Of a DNA stretch of 51,017 bases, positions 16,880 through 25,680 are shown one piece after another. The stretch is from an uncultured Acidimicrobiales bacterium (GTDB lineage: Bacteria > Actinomycetota > Acidimicrobiia > Acidimicrobiales > SZUA-35): NCBI GenBank assembly GCA_938021675.1, contig CALIFY010000057.1, forward strand, positions 1 to 51,017. The letters run 5' to 3'. The translations under genes and the position numbers were made by a program. Numbering within the stretch: position 1 is the stretch's first letter; each line of letters starts with the position of its first letter. The notes beneath the pieces are model-generated. The model was not told the origin of the DNA. It saw nothing but the letters and a program-made list of their open reading frames with translations, and searched no databases.

Positions 16880-18346
16880 ATGAGATCGACACGCACTCGG
16901 TTGACGGCCGGCGCTTTCAGCGTCGTTGCCGTCGCGTACCTGGCCCGCCGATTCCTCCGCCCGCGGTCGGTGTCGACGGCGCCGGTTCATGGCACGCGAC
17001 TGTTGGCCCGAAACCTCCGTCTGGCCGGACTTGGCGCCCGGGGAGGTGGCCGATTCGCCGCATATCAGGCCCGAAAGGTATTCGCTTCCGCCGAACGCCA
17101 GGAGGAGCTCAACACCGAGTTTCAACTGCGGACCGCTGAGGACGTGACCCGAGAACTTGGCAATATGAAGGGCGCCATGATGAAGGTAGGGCAGATGGCC
17201 AGCTATCTGGACACCGGTCTGCCCGACCCCGTCCGCCAGACCTTGGCGTCGCTGCAGAGCGACGCACCGCCGATGGCCCCCGAACTGGCGGCCGGCCAGA
17301 TCGCCGCCGAGCTTGGGGCACCGCCGGAGCAGCTCTTTTCCGAGTGGGACCCGGTCCCTATCGCCGCCGCGTCGATCGGCCAGGTCCATCGGGCCATAAC
17401 CTCGCAGGGCCAGGCCGTCGCGGTCAAAGTTCAATACCCCGGGGTGGCGGACGCGGTCGCCGCCGACCTCGGTAACGCCAACTGGCTCTTCGGCGGGATG
17501 GCGGCGATGTTTCCTGGGGTCGACTCAGGGCCGATCGTCGACGAGATCAAGACCCGGCTACACGAGGAACTCGACTACGAGCTCGAGGCCAGGAATCAGC
17601 GGCATTTCCACGACTACTTTCAGGGTCACCCCTACATAACCGTGCCGGCGGTCATCGATGACTACTCGACCCGCCGGGTTCTCACAAGCGAACTGGCGAC
17701 CGGCCACCGCTTCGACGACGTGGTCGGTTGGAGTAAACGGGAGCGCGACCTGGCGGCCGAGACACTGTTCCGGTTTTCTTTCGGCGCGATCTACCAGCTC
17801 CATGCCTTCAATGGCGATCCTCATCCTGGTAACTACCTGTTTAACAAAGGCGGTCGCGTCACCTTCCTCGACTTCGGTCTCGTCAAGCGTTTCGAACCGG
17901 CGGAGACGAAACTGTTCGAAGATCTCATCATCGAGATGGTTATCAACGGAGACATTTCGGCTTTTCGACGAATCGTTGAAGACGCAGGGATTCTGGCCCC
18001 CGACGCTCCGTTCGAGGACGAGGTCATAGAGGAGTACTTCAGCTACTACTACCGCTACGTGATGAACGACGAGGTGACGGTCATCGATAGTGAGTACGCC
18101 GCCGGTGGGGTCTCACAGCTGTTCGACATGAATGGACCATACGGTCCGTTGATGAAGCAGTTGAACGTGCCGCCGGCCTTTGTGGTGGTGCAGCGGATCA
18201 CGCTCGGGCTGATGGGGCTGTTCGCCCAGCTCAACGCCAGCGCAAACTGGCAGGCCATCGCTCGCGAGCTTTGGCCGTTCGAGTTGGGCCCACCGTCCAC
18301 CCCGATGGGGGAGGAGATCGCGCAGTGGTATCGGTCCCGGTCGTGA
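16880..18346 (+). CDS. ABC1/AarF/UbiB family atypical kinase
   Basis: This 488-residue protein has the family-specific N-terminal KxGQ motif (MMKVGQMASYLD), the nucleotide-binding AVAVKVQYPG, the conserved EELDYELEARNQ, and the kinase core NGDPHPGNYLFN then VTFLDFGLVKR. UbiB-family proteins are atypical kinases or ATPases linked to isoprenoid-quinone or lipid metabolism. An N-terminal hydrophobic segment (about 9-24) could anchor it to the membrane. The -10-like TACCAT lies 8 nt before the ATG. It is convergent with the ferrochelatase gene; the hairpin at its stop codon may end transcription. The substrate is unknown. Confidence 0.92.
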   Translation: MRSTRTRLTAGAFSVVAVAYLARRFLRPRSVSTAPVHGTRLLARNLRLAGLGARGGGRFAAYQARKVFASAERQEELNTEFQLRTAEDVTRELGNMKGAMMKVGQMASYLDTGLPDPVRQTLASLQSDAPPMAPELAAGQIAAELGAPPEQLFSEWDPVPIAAASIGQVHRAITSQGQAVAVKVQYPGVADAVAADLGNANWLFGGMAAMFPGVDSGPIVDEIKTRLHEELDYELEARNQRHFHDYFQGHPYITVPAVIDDYSTRRVLTSELATGHRFDDVVGWSKRERDLAAETLFRFSFGAIYQLHAFNGDPHPGNYLFNKGGRVTFLDFGLVKRFEPAETKLFEDLIIEMVINGDISAFRRIVEDAGILAPDAPFEDEVIEEYFSYYYRYVMNDEVTVIDSEYAAGGVSQLFDMNGPYGPLMKQLNVPPAFVVVQRITLGLMGLFAQLNASANWQAIARELWPFELGPPSTPMGEEIAQWYRSRS

Positions 18347-18359
18347 CCTAGAACGACCG
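18338..18359. terminator. Hairpin at the end of the AarF gene
   Basis: CGGTCGT (18338-18344) pairs with ACGACCG (18353-18359), 8-nt loop. It overlaps the TGA stop and lies in the 45-bp gap between convergent genes, so it may serve either direction. No U-tract. Confidence 0.4.
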
Positions 18360-18391
18360 CCGGCTCCGGGGCACGTTGCCTGGTTCGAAGC

Positions 18392-19432
18392 TCATCGGCT
18401 TGGTCTGGCCGGGAGAGCGCAGTGACCGTCGGGGCAGTCATCGGGCCATGGCCCGTCCGGGCCGACGGAGAGCCGCGGTTGTTGGTGGCGACGTTCGTCG
18501 ACCAGTTCGCGGATCATGGTGACGAACCGAGGGTCGGTGCCAACCGTCGGAACCCGATCGAGCGTGATGCCGGCCTCCGCCGCGGTTTGGGCCGCCTGTG
18601 TGTCGAGATCGAACATGACCTCCATGTGATCGCTCACGAATCCGACGGGTACGAGGGTCACGTCGGTGATGCCCTCGTTGGCCAGCAGGAGGAGATGGTC
18701 GTTGATGTCGGGTTCAAGCCACGGCACCGACGGCGGTCCACTCCTGCTCTGAAAAGCGAGGTCGTAGTTGTCTGAACCCGGATTCAGCTGGGCGTGGTCC
18801 ATGATGAGTGTCGCCGCATCGTGGAGCTGGCTCTCGTAGGAGCAGTTGGCGGCCATGACATCGGGGATGGAATGGGCGGTGAAAACGATCCGATGCTGTG
18901 GACCAAGACCGTCGACCGCTCGGTCGCCCAATGTGGCTCGCAGGTTGGCGGCCATAGGTTCGATAAACCCAGGGTGGTTGTAGTACAGCCGCAGTTTGTT
19001 CAGGCGGGGAGCATCGGGACCGGCCGCAGCTGCCGCTTCGGTCAGATTCTCTCGGTATTGCCGACAGCCCGAGTATGAACCGAACGCGGAGGTCACGAAC
19101 ACTGCAGCGTGACGGATCCCGTCGGCCGTCATCTCAGCCACGGTGTCGGCGAGGAATGGGGTCCAGTTTCGGTTACCCCAGTAGACGGGTACGTCGTCCC
19201 CGGCCGTTGCCAGCTCAGCCTGTAACGCCGAGACGAGAGACCGGCAGTGGTCGTTGATGGGGGAGCGGCCACCGAACAATGCGTATTGTTCGGCTACTTC
19301 GACGAGACGTTCCTCTGGCACGTTGCGGCCCTTGGTTACGTTCCGGAGGAATGGTAGGACGTCGTCCGGGTGCTCGGGCCCTCCAAAGGACAGCAACAGG
19401 ACGGCGTCGATCGGAGCCTCAGTGGAGATCAT
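18392..19432 (-). CDS. hemH/cpfC: Ferrochelatase (coproporphyrin ferrochelatase type)
   Basis: This 346-residue protein has the family motifs LLLSFGGPEHPDDVLPFLRN, FVTSAFGSYSGCRQYREN, the active-site His in TAHSIP (187), and VGFVSDHMEVMFDLD with Glu271. It inserts iron into coproporphyrin III (actinobacterial route) or protoporphyrin. The GSYSGCRQY cysteine (123) and C-terminal CPDGHC (333, 338) are reminiscent of the [2Fe-2S] cysteines of actinobacterial ferrochelatases, though only three candidate ligands are in the usual places. The ATG at 19432 is preferred over an in-frame TTG two codons upstream. The WhiB gene lies just upstream on the same strand. Confidence 0.94.
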   Translation of the reverse strand: MISTEAPIDAVLLLSFGGPEHPDDVLPFLRNVTKGRNVPEERLVEVAEQYALFGGRSPINDHCRSLVSALQAELATAGDDVPVYWGNRNWTPFLADTVAEMTADGIRHAAVFVTSAFGSYSGCRQYRENLTEAAAAAGPDAPRLNKLRLYYNHPGFIEPMAANLRATLGDRAVDGLGPQHRIVFTAHSIPDVMAANCSYESQLHDAATLIMDHAQLNPGSDNYDLAFQSRSGPPSVPWLEPDINDHLLLLANEGITDVTLVPVGFVSDHMEVMFDLDTQAAQTAAEAGITLDRVPTVGTDPRFVTMIRELVDERRHQQPRLSVGPDGPWPDDCPDGHCALPARPSR

Positions 19433-19470
19433 GCACAAAGTGAAGCAGCGTTCGCCGCCGATGAGTGAGA

Positions 19471-19812
19471 TCAGGCGCTAGTGGCCAACCGACGTTCCTC
19501 GCGGCGAGCGTCGTCTCGGGCTTTAATGACAGCTCGTCGGCTCGGCGACCGAGGGGCATGTCCCGCCGCGGCTCGCTGCTCGTCGTTTTCGCAGCCCCAG
19601 AAGCCATGTTCCTTGTTGAGCCGAGCGGTCTCGCGACACTTGACCATCACCGGACAAGATATGCAGTACGAGGCGGCGATGGCTTCTCGTTCGACTCGGC
19701 GTTCCGGACGCTCGGCAGCCGGGCCAAAAAACACGTGAGTTAGACCCTTGCAGATCCCGTGATCGGCCCAATCATTGTCAGTGTCGGGATGGAGGGCGAA
19801 CTCGGTGTCCAT
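19471..19812 (-). CDS. WhiB-family iron-sulfur transcriptional regulator
   Basis: This 113-residue protein has the four cluster cysteines C21, C50, C53 and C59 (HGICKG..AASYCISCPVMVKCRETA) followed by the beta-turn motif EHGFWGCENDEQRAAAG and a basic C-terminal tail for DNA binding. WhiB-like proteins bind a [4Fe-4S] cluster and act with the primary sigma factor. The conserved G(V/I)WGG is GFWGC here, placing an additional cysteine (74) in the turn. Start is the ATG at 19812, with AGGAG 5 nt upstream. An in-frame start ten codons upstream is less likely. It precedes the ferrochelatase gene, and iron or heme sensing is a reasonable guess only. Confidence 0.92.
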   Translation of the reverse strand: MDTEFALHPDTDNDWADHGICKGLTHVFFGPAAERPERRVEREAIAASYCISCPVMVKCRETARLNKEHGFWGCENDEQRAAAGHAPRSPSRRAVIKARDDARREERRLATSA

Positions 19813-19983
19813 ATCGGCTCCTGATCGTAGTTGGACCGTCAACTACCGTTATCGGCACAGTAGCACGGGATCTGAGCGATCGGTCAAACAATTGAGCTGT
19901 GCTTCTGGTCACGTCGATGTCAGTGTTCGAGCGCTGGTTGGTCTACGATTCAGGCGTTTCGAGCCGGAACTCGATGGAGGCGG

Positions 19984-21375
19984 CTACTCCGTAACGTCGG
20001 TTGGCATGTAGTAGTTGGACGGGCTCACCGGCAGTCCGCCGTCGGCCATCATCGTCTCGGTCCATGACACGGTGAGGGGTGCGAAACCGATGCCATCATC
20101 ACCGTATGTCATGTTCGATTCGTGGTTGAAGCCGAGTTTGTGTCCCGTCTCGTGAGCGAACGTTACGTCGCCCGCCGGTTCTGTCCGTAACTGTTTGCTG
20201 AGCACGTAGTCGGCGACGCCCATCGTCGTCCCGCCGCCGAGGCCGGAGACTTTGGTGACGACTCCGCATCGGTACAACTCCTGACCGAACAACTCGGCGA
20301 GAACGGCTTCTTTGTCGGCCACCGTCAGCCGGCGTTTTTCATTGTCGGTAAGATCCTCGGCCAGGAACGCAGCCCGGAATCCAGGGTCTGACCAGGTGAC
20401 GGCATGGTTTATGACAAGAGCCGTAAAAAGGCGTGCTTGCCCGGGGCGAATGTTGGGTTGCCATCGGCTGTTTGGGTCATCATCTGGGTTGAAATCGTGC
20501 ATGGCTATCGTCCAGTTCACGTGATCGAGTGCCGCCAGCTGGCGAGCAACACCGGAATCGGACGAAAAATCGAATGACACCAAACTCGGATCTATGCCGG
20601 CCGAGAACTCCGAAAGATCGACCACATCACCGTTGGTGTCGACCGCCAGACCGTCGTCGCCGAGGAACGGGTACTCGATCTCCACGATGCCGTGAGCCCT
20701 GAACGTATCGATTCGGAGTAGATCGATATCGGTTGCCAAGCCCTCAATCGAAAGTTTGATCTGCACGTCGTGAAGGTCGACTGGTGCGAAGTTGGCCAGC
20801 TCGATGTGAGTATCGCTTCGTGGTCGGACCCTCACGATCCTTGACATCTCAAAGGTGCGATCCTCCGAGGTCATTACCGACATTGGTTCGTTGTCGGCAA
20901 ACATGAGATCGACCTGGTCGAAAGAGTGACGCTGGGGTTCCGCGGTGGGTTCGGTTGTCGTGGATGTGGGCGGAACGGTGGTCGACGTGGTAGGTGGAAC
21001 GGTTGAGGTTGTCGTCGGGGCGCTTGTCTCCGTGGGGGCTGACGTGTCAGGTAGAGCGGTATCGTCGCCCGTGGTCGGGGCCGTCGTGACCTGTACCGAT
21101 GACGTTGATGCCCGGCCCGTCGTCGTGGGGGTCGTGCTCGGTGGAGGTGGGACGGCGTACGTATCCACGCCGCGCACCTCAAGAGCCTCCGTCGAAGCGA
21201 GCGCTTCGGTGGTCGTCGTCAAGCTGCTCGAATCGGTCGCCAGATTGGAGTCAAGCAAGAATGCGTCGTTGCCTTCATCGACCGGTGAACAACTCGCCGC
21301 TAGCAAAAAAACACAGCTACCGACCGGCACCAAAAATCGGTTCCGACCGCACCGCCTATGAATCCGCCAATACAT
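19984..21375 (-). CDS. Secreted metzincin-type metalloprotease lipoprotein
   Basis: This 463-residue protein has a lipobox LAASC (C29), a long Thr/Pro/Ser-rich linker (about 50-150), and a C-terminal domain with HETGHKLGFNH (408-418), an exact HExxHxxGxxH metzincin zinc site, and SNMTYG where a Met-turn is expected. It is therefore probably a zinc endopeptidase attached to the outer face of the membrane, with the linker spanning the wall. The ATG at 21375 is preceded by AGGTGGG; the in-frame extension upstream is unlikely as it would displace the signal peptide. The middle domain (about 150-330) is not recognised. Substrate unknown. Confidence 0.85.
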   Translation of the reverse strand: MYWRIHRRCGRNRFLVPVGSCVFLLAASCSPVDEGNDAFLLDSNLATDSSSLTTTTEALASTEALEVRGVDTYAVPPPPSTTPTTTGRASTSSVQVTTAPTTGDDTALPDTSAPTETSAPTTTSTVPPTTSTTVPPTSTTTEPTAEPQRHSFDQVDLMFADNEPMSVMTSEDRTFEMSRIVRVRPRSDTHIELANFAPVDLHDVQIKLSIEGLATDIDLLRIDTFRAHGIVEIEYPFLGDDGLAVDTNGDVVDLSEFSAGIDPSLVSFDFSSDSGVARQLAALDHVNWTIAMHDFNPDDDPNSRWQPNIRPGQARLFTALVINHAVTWSDPGFRAAFLAEDLTDNEKRRLTVADKEAVLAELFGQELYRCGVVTKVSGLGGGTTMGVADYVLSKQLRTEPAGDVTFAHETGHKLGFNHESNMTYGDDGIGFAPLTVSWTETMMADGGLPVSPSNYYMPTDVTE

Positions 21376-21512
21376 GTTCCCACCTAAATGCCCCGCCAGC
21401 ACCTTAGCGGAGCCGTCAATCCATTGCTTGTCGGGTCGCGTTGGTCGACACCACATCGTTGTTGAGAACCCGATGCGGTGGAATCGGTTCTCCCACCTGC
21501 CAGCATCGTGTA

Positions 21513-22322
21513 GTGCGAGTGATGACCTGGAACATTTGGTGGCGCTTCGGGCCGTGGCAGGAGCGCCAGCCTGCCATTCGAGCTGAACTGGAGCGGGTGA
21601 ATGCCGACGTCATACTCCTGCAGGAGGTCTTTGCCGTCGATGGCACAGACCAGGCGGCCGAGCTGGCCGATCACCTGGGCCTGTTTCTGGCCCGAACCAC
21701 CGAGGCCGACGGTTCACCGCAGGAGTTCGGCAACGCGATATTGAGTCGCTACCCAATCGATCGTCACGCCATGATTCGCCTCGCCGCCAACGATGGCTCG
21801 CCGTCGCATCGCTCGGCCCTCGTCGCCCACGTAGACGGTCCGGCCGGTAGGCAACCGTTCGCCGTCACCCACCTGGCATGGCAGTACGACGCGTCCGCGT
21901 TACGGCAGACCCAGCTTGGTGCCGTCGTCGATTTCATCGCTGAGAACAGTGCAACCGAGCAAGCGGCGGCACCGGCCGTGGTGGCCGGCGACTTTAATGC
22001 TGTGCCGGCCTCAGACGAGATTCGCCGGTTGACAGGAGTGGGCGTTCCGTACCGCCCCGGCCTGGTGTTCACCGACTGTTGGGCTGCGGTTGGAGAGGGT
22101 CCCGGCTGGACGTGGACTCGCGATAACCCCCACGCAGCCGACGCGCTGTGGCCACGTCGCCGTCTCGACTACGTGTTCGTTGCGTGGCCGCGACCGAAAC
22201 CGTTTGCCAATCCTCAGCGAGCGGGGCTGGCTGGGGTCGAGCCGATCGACGGAATTTTGCCGTCAGATCACTATGCGGTAGTGGTCGACTTCGATGAGCG
22301 GCAGACTTTAGACCATGGTTGA
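21513..22322 (+). CDS. Endonuclease/exonuclease/phosphatase family hydrolase
   Basis: From the GTG at 21513 the protein is 269 residues. It has the EEP core motifs MTWNIWW, ILLQEVF, GDFNAVP, RRLDYVF and the terminal SDHYAVVVDF, which provide the metal ligands and catalytic His/Asp residues of the DNase I / exonuclease III / sphingomyelinase fold. Substrate could be phosphodiesters in nucleic acid, inositol phosphates or lipids; lack of a signal peptide suggests a cytoplasmic role. The GTG start gives VRVMTWNIWW, the normal N-terminal strand. An in-frame start at 21441 adds 24 unlike residues and is disfavoured. It is divergent from the metzincin gene. Confidence 0.88.
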   Translation: MRVMTWNIWWRFGPWQERQPAIRAELERVNADVILLQEVFAVDGTDQAAELADHLGLFLARTTEADGSPQEFGNAILSRYPIDRHAMIRLAANDGSPSHRSALVAHVDGPAGRQPFAVTHLAWQYDASALRQTQLGAVVDFIAENSATEQAAAPAVVAGDFNAVPASDEIRRLTGVGVPYRPGLVFTDCWAAVGEGPGWTWTRDNPHAADALWPRRRLDYVFVAWPRPKPFANPQRAGLAGVEPIDGILPSDHYAVVVDFDERQTLDHG

Positions 22323-22375
22323 GCCTTTGCATCTAGTTGCCCCTGGGCGGCGAGTACCCACGGATGGGTGGCGAA

Positions 22376-22387
22376 CAACCATGGTTG
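22376..22387. promoter_or_regulatory. 12-bp palindrome upstream of DUF2510-HelD pair
   Basis: CAACCATGGTTG is perfectly self-complementary and lies 34 bp before the DUF2510 gene start. A sequence ACCATGGTTG recurs at about 22313-22322, at the end of the previous gene. Could be a dimeric operator; may also be chance. Confidence 0.3.
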
Positions 22388-22421
22388 CTTGGCCACCAGC
22401 CGTCGCTTGGCGGATTGGGAG

Positions 22422-23522
22422 ATGACCGACTCCGCACCCGATCCACCCTCTTCAGACCCTCCGCCATCGACACCGCCGGCGCCGACGGCTCCCAGCCCTG
22501 GTTGGTACCCCGATCCGTCGGATGGCGTCGGGTACCGGTGGTGGGACGGCAACGTCTGGACCGCGGCGCGAACATCCGAGCTTGGTTCGGAAGGGAACCG
22601 GGATCGTTCCACGCTCGGTCCGCTCGGTCCATGGCTTTCTGGATCGTTCCGACTCTGGCTCCGTCGCATCGGGCACATGCTCCCGCTGCTCGTCCTGTTC
22701 GTGCTGTGGGTGGGGATAGCGTTCTCGGTCGCGGGCTGGTTTGCGTTACGCGACACGGTCATCAGTATCGACCAGAACTCGGGGGCAGTATCGGTCGACT
22801 ACGGCGGATCGATGGCCGCTCTTGTCGTCCTGGCGGCGTTGCTGCCCATTTCGGCGGTGTTGTCGTATGTGTTCAAGGCCGGCGTGGCCCGTCAAGCCCT
22901 GGTGGCCGAGGCCGAAATTCCAGAGAACTGGCAGGACTCGCTCCAGTGGTTGCGGCCCCGTCTGCGGCGCGTCGTCGGAGCATCGCTCGGTCGGTCGGCC
23001 GGCTACTGGGCGCTCGGAGGATTGTTTTGGGTCGCCGTCATTGCGAGCCCGGCGTTCATTCTGCTTTTTCCGTTCGTGGTCCTTGCGGTCCTGTTCCTGT
23101 GGTACCGGTTGGCCTTCGTCGGAGTGGTGGCCGCTATCGGGCCGGTCGAGGTTGGTCCGTTCTCCAGTAGCTGGCGGCTTACGTCGACCACCATGCTGCC
23201 GTTGTTTGGTCGGCTGGTCTTGCTGGCCATCCTGGCGTTCAACGTGCTGCTCGCCGTCGGCTTTTTGGCCACTCCGCTACTGGCTATCGCCGGCCAGGGA
23301 GCGACCCCGGTCGAGCCGACAGCGGAGACCATTCGGCTCAACGACGTATTGGGTCCTTCGTTGGCCGCCTTCGCCCTCGGCACCTTCGTCAACGCTATCG
23401 GGATTGGGGCGAATCACGCCCTGGTCACCGTCGGCACCACCTTGCTCTATCGAGACCTTGGAGGATCGGTCGACGAGCCAGAAATCGACGAGTCTGACCG
23501 GGTCGAGGAGGGGTCGTCATGA
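22422..23522 (+). CDS. DUF2510 polytopic membrane protein
   Basis: This 366-residue protein starts with a Pro/Ser-rich segment, then a DUF2510 domain (about 26-50: PGWYPDPSDGVGYRWWDGNVWT), and then about six TM helices (first at about 85-105; VLFVLWVGIAFSVAGWFAL, AALVVLAALLPISAVLSYVF and ILLFPFVVLAVLFLWYRLAF are clear). The C-terminus is acidic (DEPEIDESDRVEEGSS). DUF2510 is cytoplasmic in such proteins. The stop TGA overlaps the HelD start (ATGA), so the two are translationally coupled and should be made in a fixed ratio. The start is uncertain: ATG at 22422 follows GGGAG with almost no spacer, and an in-frame start at 22368 is possible. Function unknown. Confidence 0.75.
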   Translation: MTDSAPDPPSSDPPPSTPPAPTAPSPGWYPDPSDGVGYRWWDGNVWTAARTSELGSEGNRDRSTLGPLGPWLSGSFRLWLRRIGHMLPLLVLFVLWVGIAFSVAGWFALRDTVISIDQNSGAVSVDYGGSMAALVVLAALLPISAVLSYVFKAGVARQALVAEAEIPENWQDSLQWLRPRLRRVVGASLGRSAGYWALGGLFWVAVIASPAFILLFPFVVLAVLFLWYRLAFVGVVAAIGPVEVGPFSSSWRLTSTTMLPLFGRLVLLAILAFNVLLAVGFLATPLLAIAGQGATPVEPTAETIRLNDVLGPSLAAFALGTFVNAIGIGANHALVTVGTTLLYRDLGGSVDEPEIDESDRVEEGSS

Positions 23523-25600
23523 CGACCTCCGATCCTCCGATTCATCCCGATCTGGTATCGGAACAGGCAGTACTAGACCGCGCCCACCGGTTCCTAGAAA
23601 ATATGCAAGACCGGGCCAGAGCGGCCAAGACGATCGGCGATCGGGTGGTACAGGACGAAGACTCGGCCGACGCCCGAGTGGTTCAGTACCACCTCGAGCG
23701 GAGACAAGAGTCGCTTCATAGCGGTCATGGTCCACTCTGTTTTGGCCGGATCGACAATGACAGCGGTGAACGTTGGTATGTCGGGCGACGACACGTCGAG
23801 GACGACCAGGCCCGGCCTGTTGTCGTCGACTGGCGAGCACCGGTGTCGGCCGCCTTCTACCGGGCGACGGCCGTCGACCCGTGTGGCCTTGAGTTCCGAC
23901 GTCGTTTCAGCATCGCAGACCAAGAGATCGTCTCGATCTTCGATGAGGACCTGACCGATCCCGACGCCAATCTCGCTTCTGGATTACCGGACCCGTTGCT
24001 GGCAGAGTTAGACCGCGCTCGCAGCGGTCAAATGAGCGACATCATTGCCACTATCGCTGCTGAGCAGGATGTCATCATCCGTGCTCCGCTCGACGAACTG
24101 CTCGTCGTCCAAGGTGGGCCGGGTACCGGAAAGACGGCGGTTGGACTCCATCGCGCTGCCTTTCTGTTGTTCCAGCACCGCCAGGATCTGAGCGACTCAA
24201 AAGTGCTGGTGCTAGGTCCAAACCCACTGTTCCTTCGCTACATCGCCGACGTACTGCCATCGCTCGGTGAGGTGTCGGTTCGCCAGGCCACGGTCGAAGG
24301 TTTGTTGGCCGCCAAGTATCGGGTCGCCGGTGTCGATGAGCCAGCTGTTGCCCGGGTGAAAGGCGACCTGCGAATGGCCGCCGTGGTAGACGGCGCCATT
24401 CGGAACCGGATCCGCATCCCGGCCGATGGACTTGAGGTGAAATCGGGGTTGGCGGTGGTCCGGTTCCTGGCCGAGGACCTTGAGGCGATGGTCAAGACGG
24501 TGTTGTCGCGGCGGCTTCCCATCAACGACGGGCGCGAGGTGCTGCGGAACATGTTGGTGGCCGAAGCGTGGCGACGTCACTCCGGCAGGGCGAGCGTCGA
24601 TCCTGGCAGCGAACCGATCTTCACCAGCGGGGCCAGAGGCGACAAGTCGTTTCGGAGTACCGTCGACAAGCTGTGGCCGAAACACACCGCTGTCGCAGTG
24701 CTCAAGGGGCTGTTCAGCTCGCGAAAACGGTTGGCCGAGGCGTCCGCTGGCATCCTGGACGATGCCGAACGGCAGCTTCTCTACCGCCCGTCTGCAAAGA
24801 AGGGTGCCGACGAACCGTGGACGGTGGCCGACCTGGCCATCCTCGACGAGATCGAGACCCGATGTGTCGGCGTCCCGACCACTTACGGGCATGTTGTGGT
24901 CGACGAAGCTCAAGATCTGTCGCCGATGGCGTTGCGGTTGGTTGGGCGCCGGGCCGAGCGTGGTTCGATGACCATCCTCGGCGATCTGGCGCAAGCCACC
25001 ACCCCGATGGCCAGTCGATCGTGGGAGACAGCCATCGAGACGCTGGTTGCTGCCGGCCAGTGGGTTGACGATCCACCGGCGGTTCACGTCACCGAATTGA
25101 CCGTTGGGTATCGAGTGCCGGCCGCCATCCTCGACGTGGCGAATCGCTTGTTGGCCGAGGCGGCTCCAACGGTTACCCCAGCCCGGTCTGTCCGGCCCGG
25201 CGGCGATCCTCCTCTGATCGTGGCTGTTGAGGCCGACGAGCTGGCGGCCACCGTTGTCGCCGAGGTTACGGCGTTGCAGGAACGCACGACAAGCGTGGCC
25301 GTGGTGGCGGTCGGGGGCCTTCTCGATCGGTTGGAGCCGGTGTTTACCGAAGCGGAGATCCAGGTTGAGCGGGTCGATGGTTCCAACCGCCGGGGTGGCG
25401 GGTTGCCGGGTGCCGATGCGGTCGCCTTGGTCGAGCCAGCTTCGGTGAAAGGGTTGGAGTTTGATGCCGTCGTGGTTGTCGAACCGGCGGCGATCGCCGA
25501 GTTAGACGCAGGGTTACGGCATCTCTATGTGTCGTTGACCCGCGCCGTCCAACACCTTGGCATCGTTCACCATCGCCCGTTGCCCGCCGCACTGAGTTAG
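23519..25600 (+). CDS. helD: HelD-like RNA polymerase-recycling SF1 ATPase
   Basis: This 693-residue protein resembles actinobacterial HelD: an N-terminal coiled-coil (about 1-60: HPDLVSEQAVLDRAHRFLEN), the segment GRRHVEDDQARPVVVDWRAPVSAAFYRA, Walker A VVQGGPGTGKTAVGLHRAA (about 200), VVVDEAQDLSPM (motif II), TILGDLAQATTPMASR (III), and VKGLEFDAVVVV plus HLYVSLTRAVQHLGI (V/VI). HelD binds RNA polymerase, inserts arms in the primary and secondary channels and uses ATP to remove it from DNA. Mycobacterial/Streptomyces class II HelD proteins are of similar length. It begins inside the stop of a DUF2510 membrane gene. Some HelDs also confer rifamycin resistance, but that cannot be read here. Confidence 0.85.
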   Translation: MTTSDPPIHPDLVSEQAVLDRAHRFLENMQDRARAAKTIGDRVVQDEDSADARVVQYHLERRQESLHSGHGPLCFGRIDNDSGERWYVGRRHVEDDQARPVVVDWRAPVSAAFYRATAVDPCGLEFRRRFSIADQEIVSIFDEDLTDPDANLASGLPDPLLAELDRARSGQMSDIIATIAAEQDVIIRAPLDELLVVQGGPGTGKTAVGLHRAAFLLFQHRQDLSDSKVLVLGPNPLFLRYIADVLPSLGEVSVRQATVEGLLAAKYRVAGVDEPAVARVKGDLRMAAVVDGAIRNRIRIPADGLEVKSGLAVVRFLAEDLEAMVKTVLSRRLPINDGREVLRNMLVAEAWRRHSGRASVDPGSEPIFTSGARGDKSFRSTVDKLWPKHTAVAVLKGLFSSRKRLAEASAGILDDAERQLLYRPSAKKGADEPWTVADLAILDEIETRCVGVPTTYGHVVVDEAQDLSPMALRLVGRRAERGSMTILGDLAQATTPMASRSWETAIETLVAAGQWVDDPPAVHVTELTVGYRVPAAILDVANRLLAEAAPTVTPARSVRPGGDPPLIVAVEADELAATVVAEVTALQERTTSVAVVAVGGLLDRLEPVFTEAEIQVERVDGSNRRGGGLPGADAVALVEPASVKGLEFDAVVVVEPAAIAELDAGLRHLYVSLTRAVQHLGIVHHRPLPAALS

Positions 25601-25667
25601 CCGTCCACGTTTCTCGAGCATCCACCGACGTCCGGTCGAGGTGCGGTCGGCCAAGGTGTCGGCCCGC

Positions 25668-25673
25668 TACCGT
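25668..25673 (+). promoter_or_regulatory. -10 box of leaderless membrane-protein gene
   Basis: TACCGT, 7 nt, then GTG (25681). This supports 25681 over an in-frame GTG at 25672. Confidence 0.4.
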
Positions 25674-25680
25674 GGCCGGC

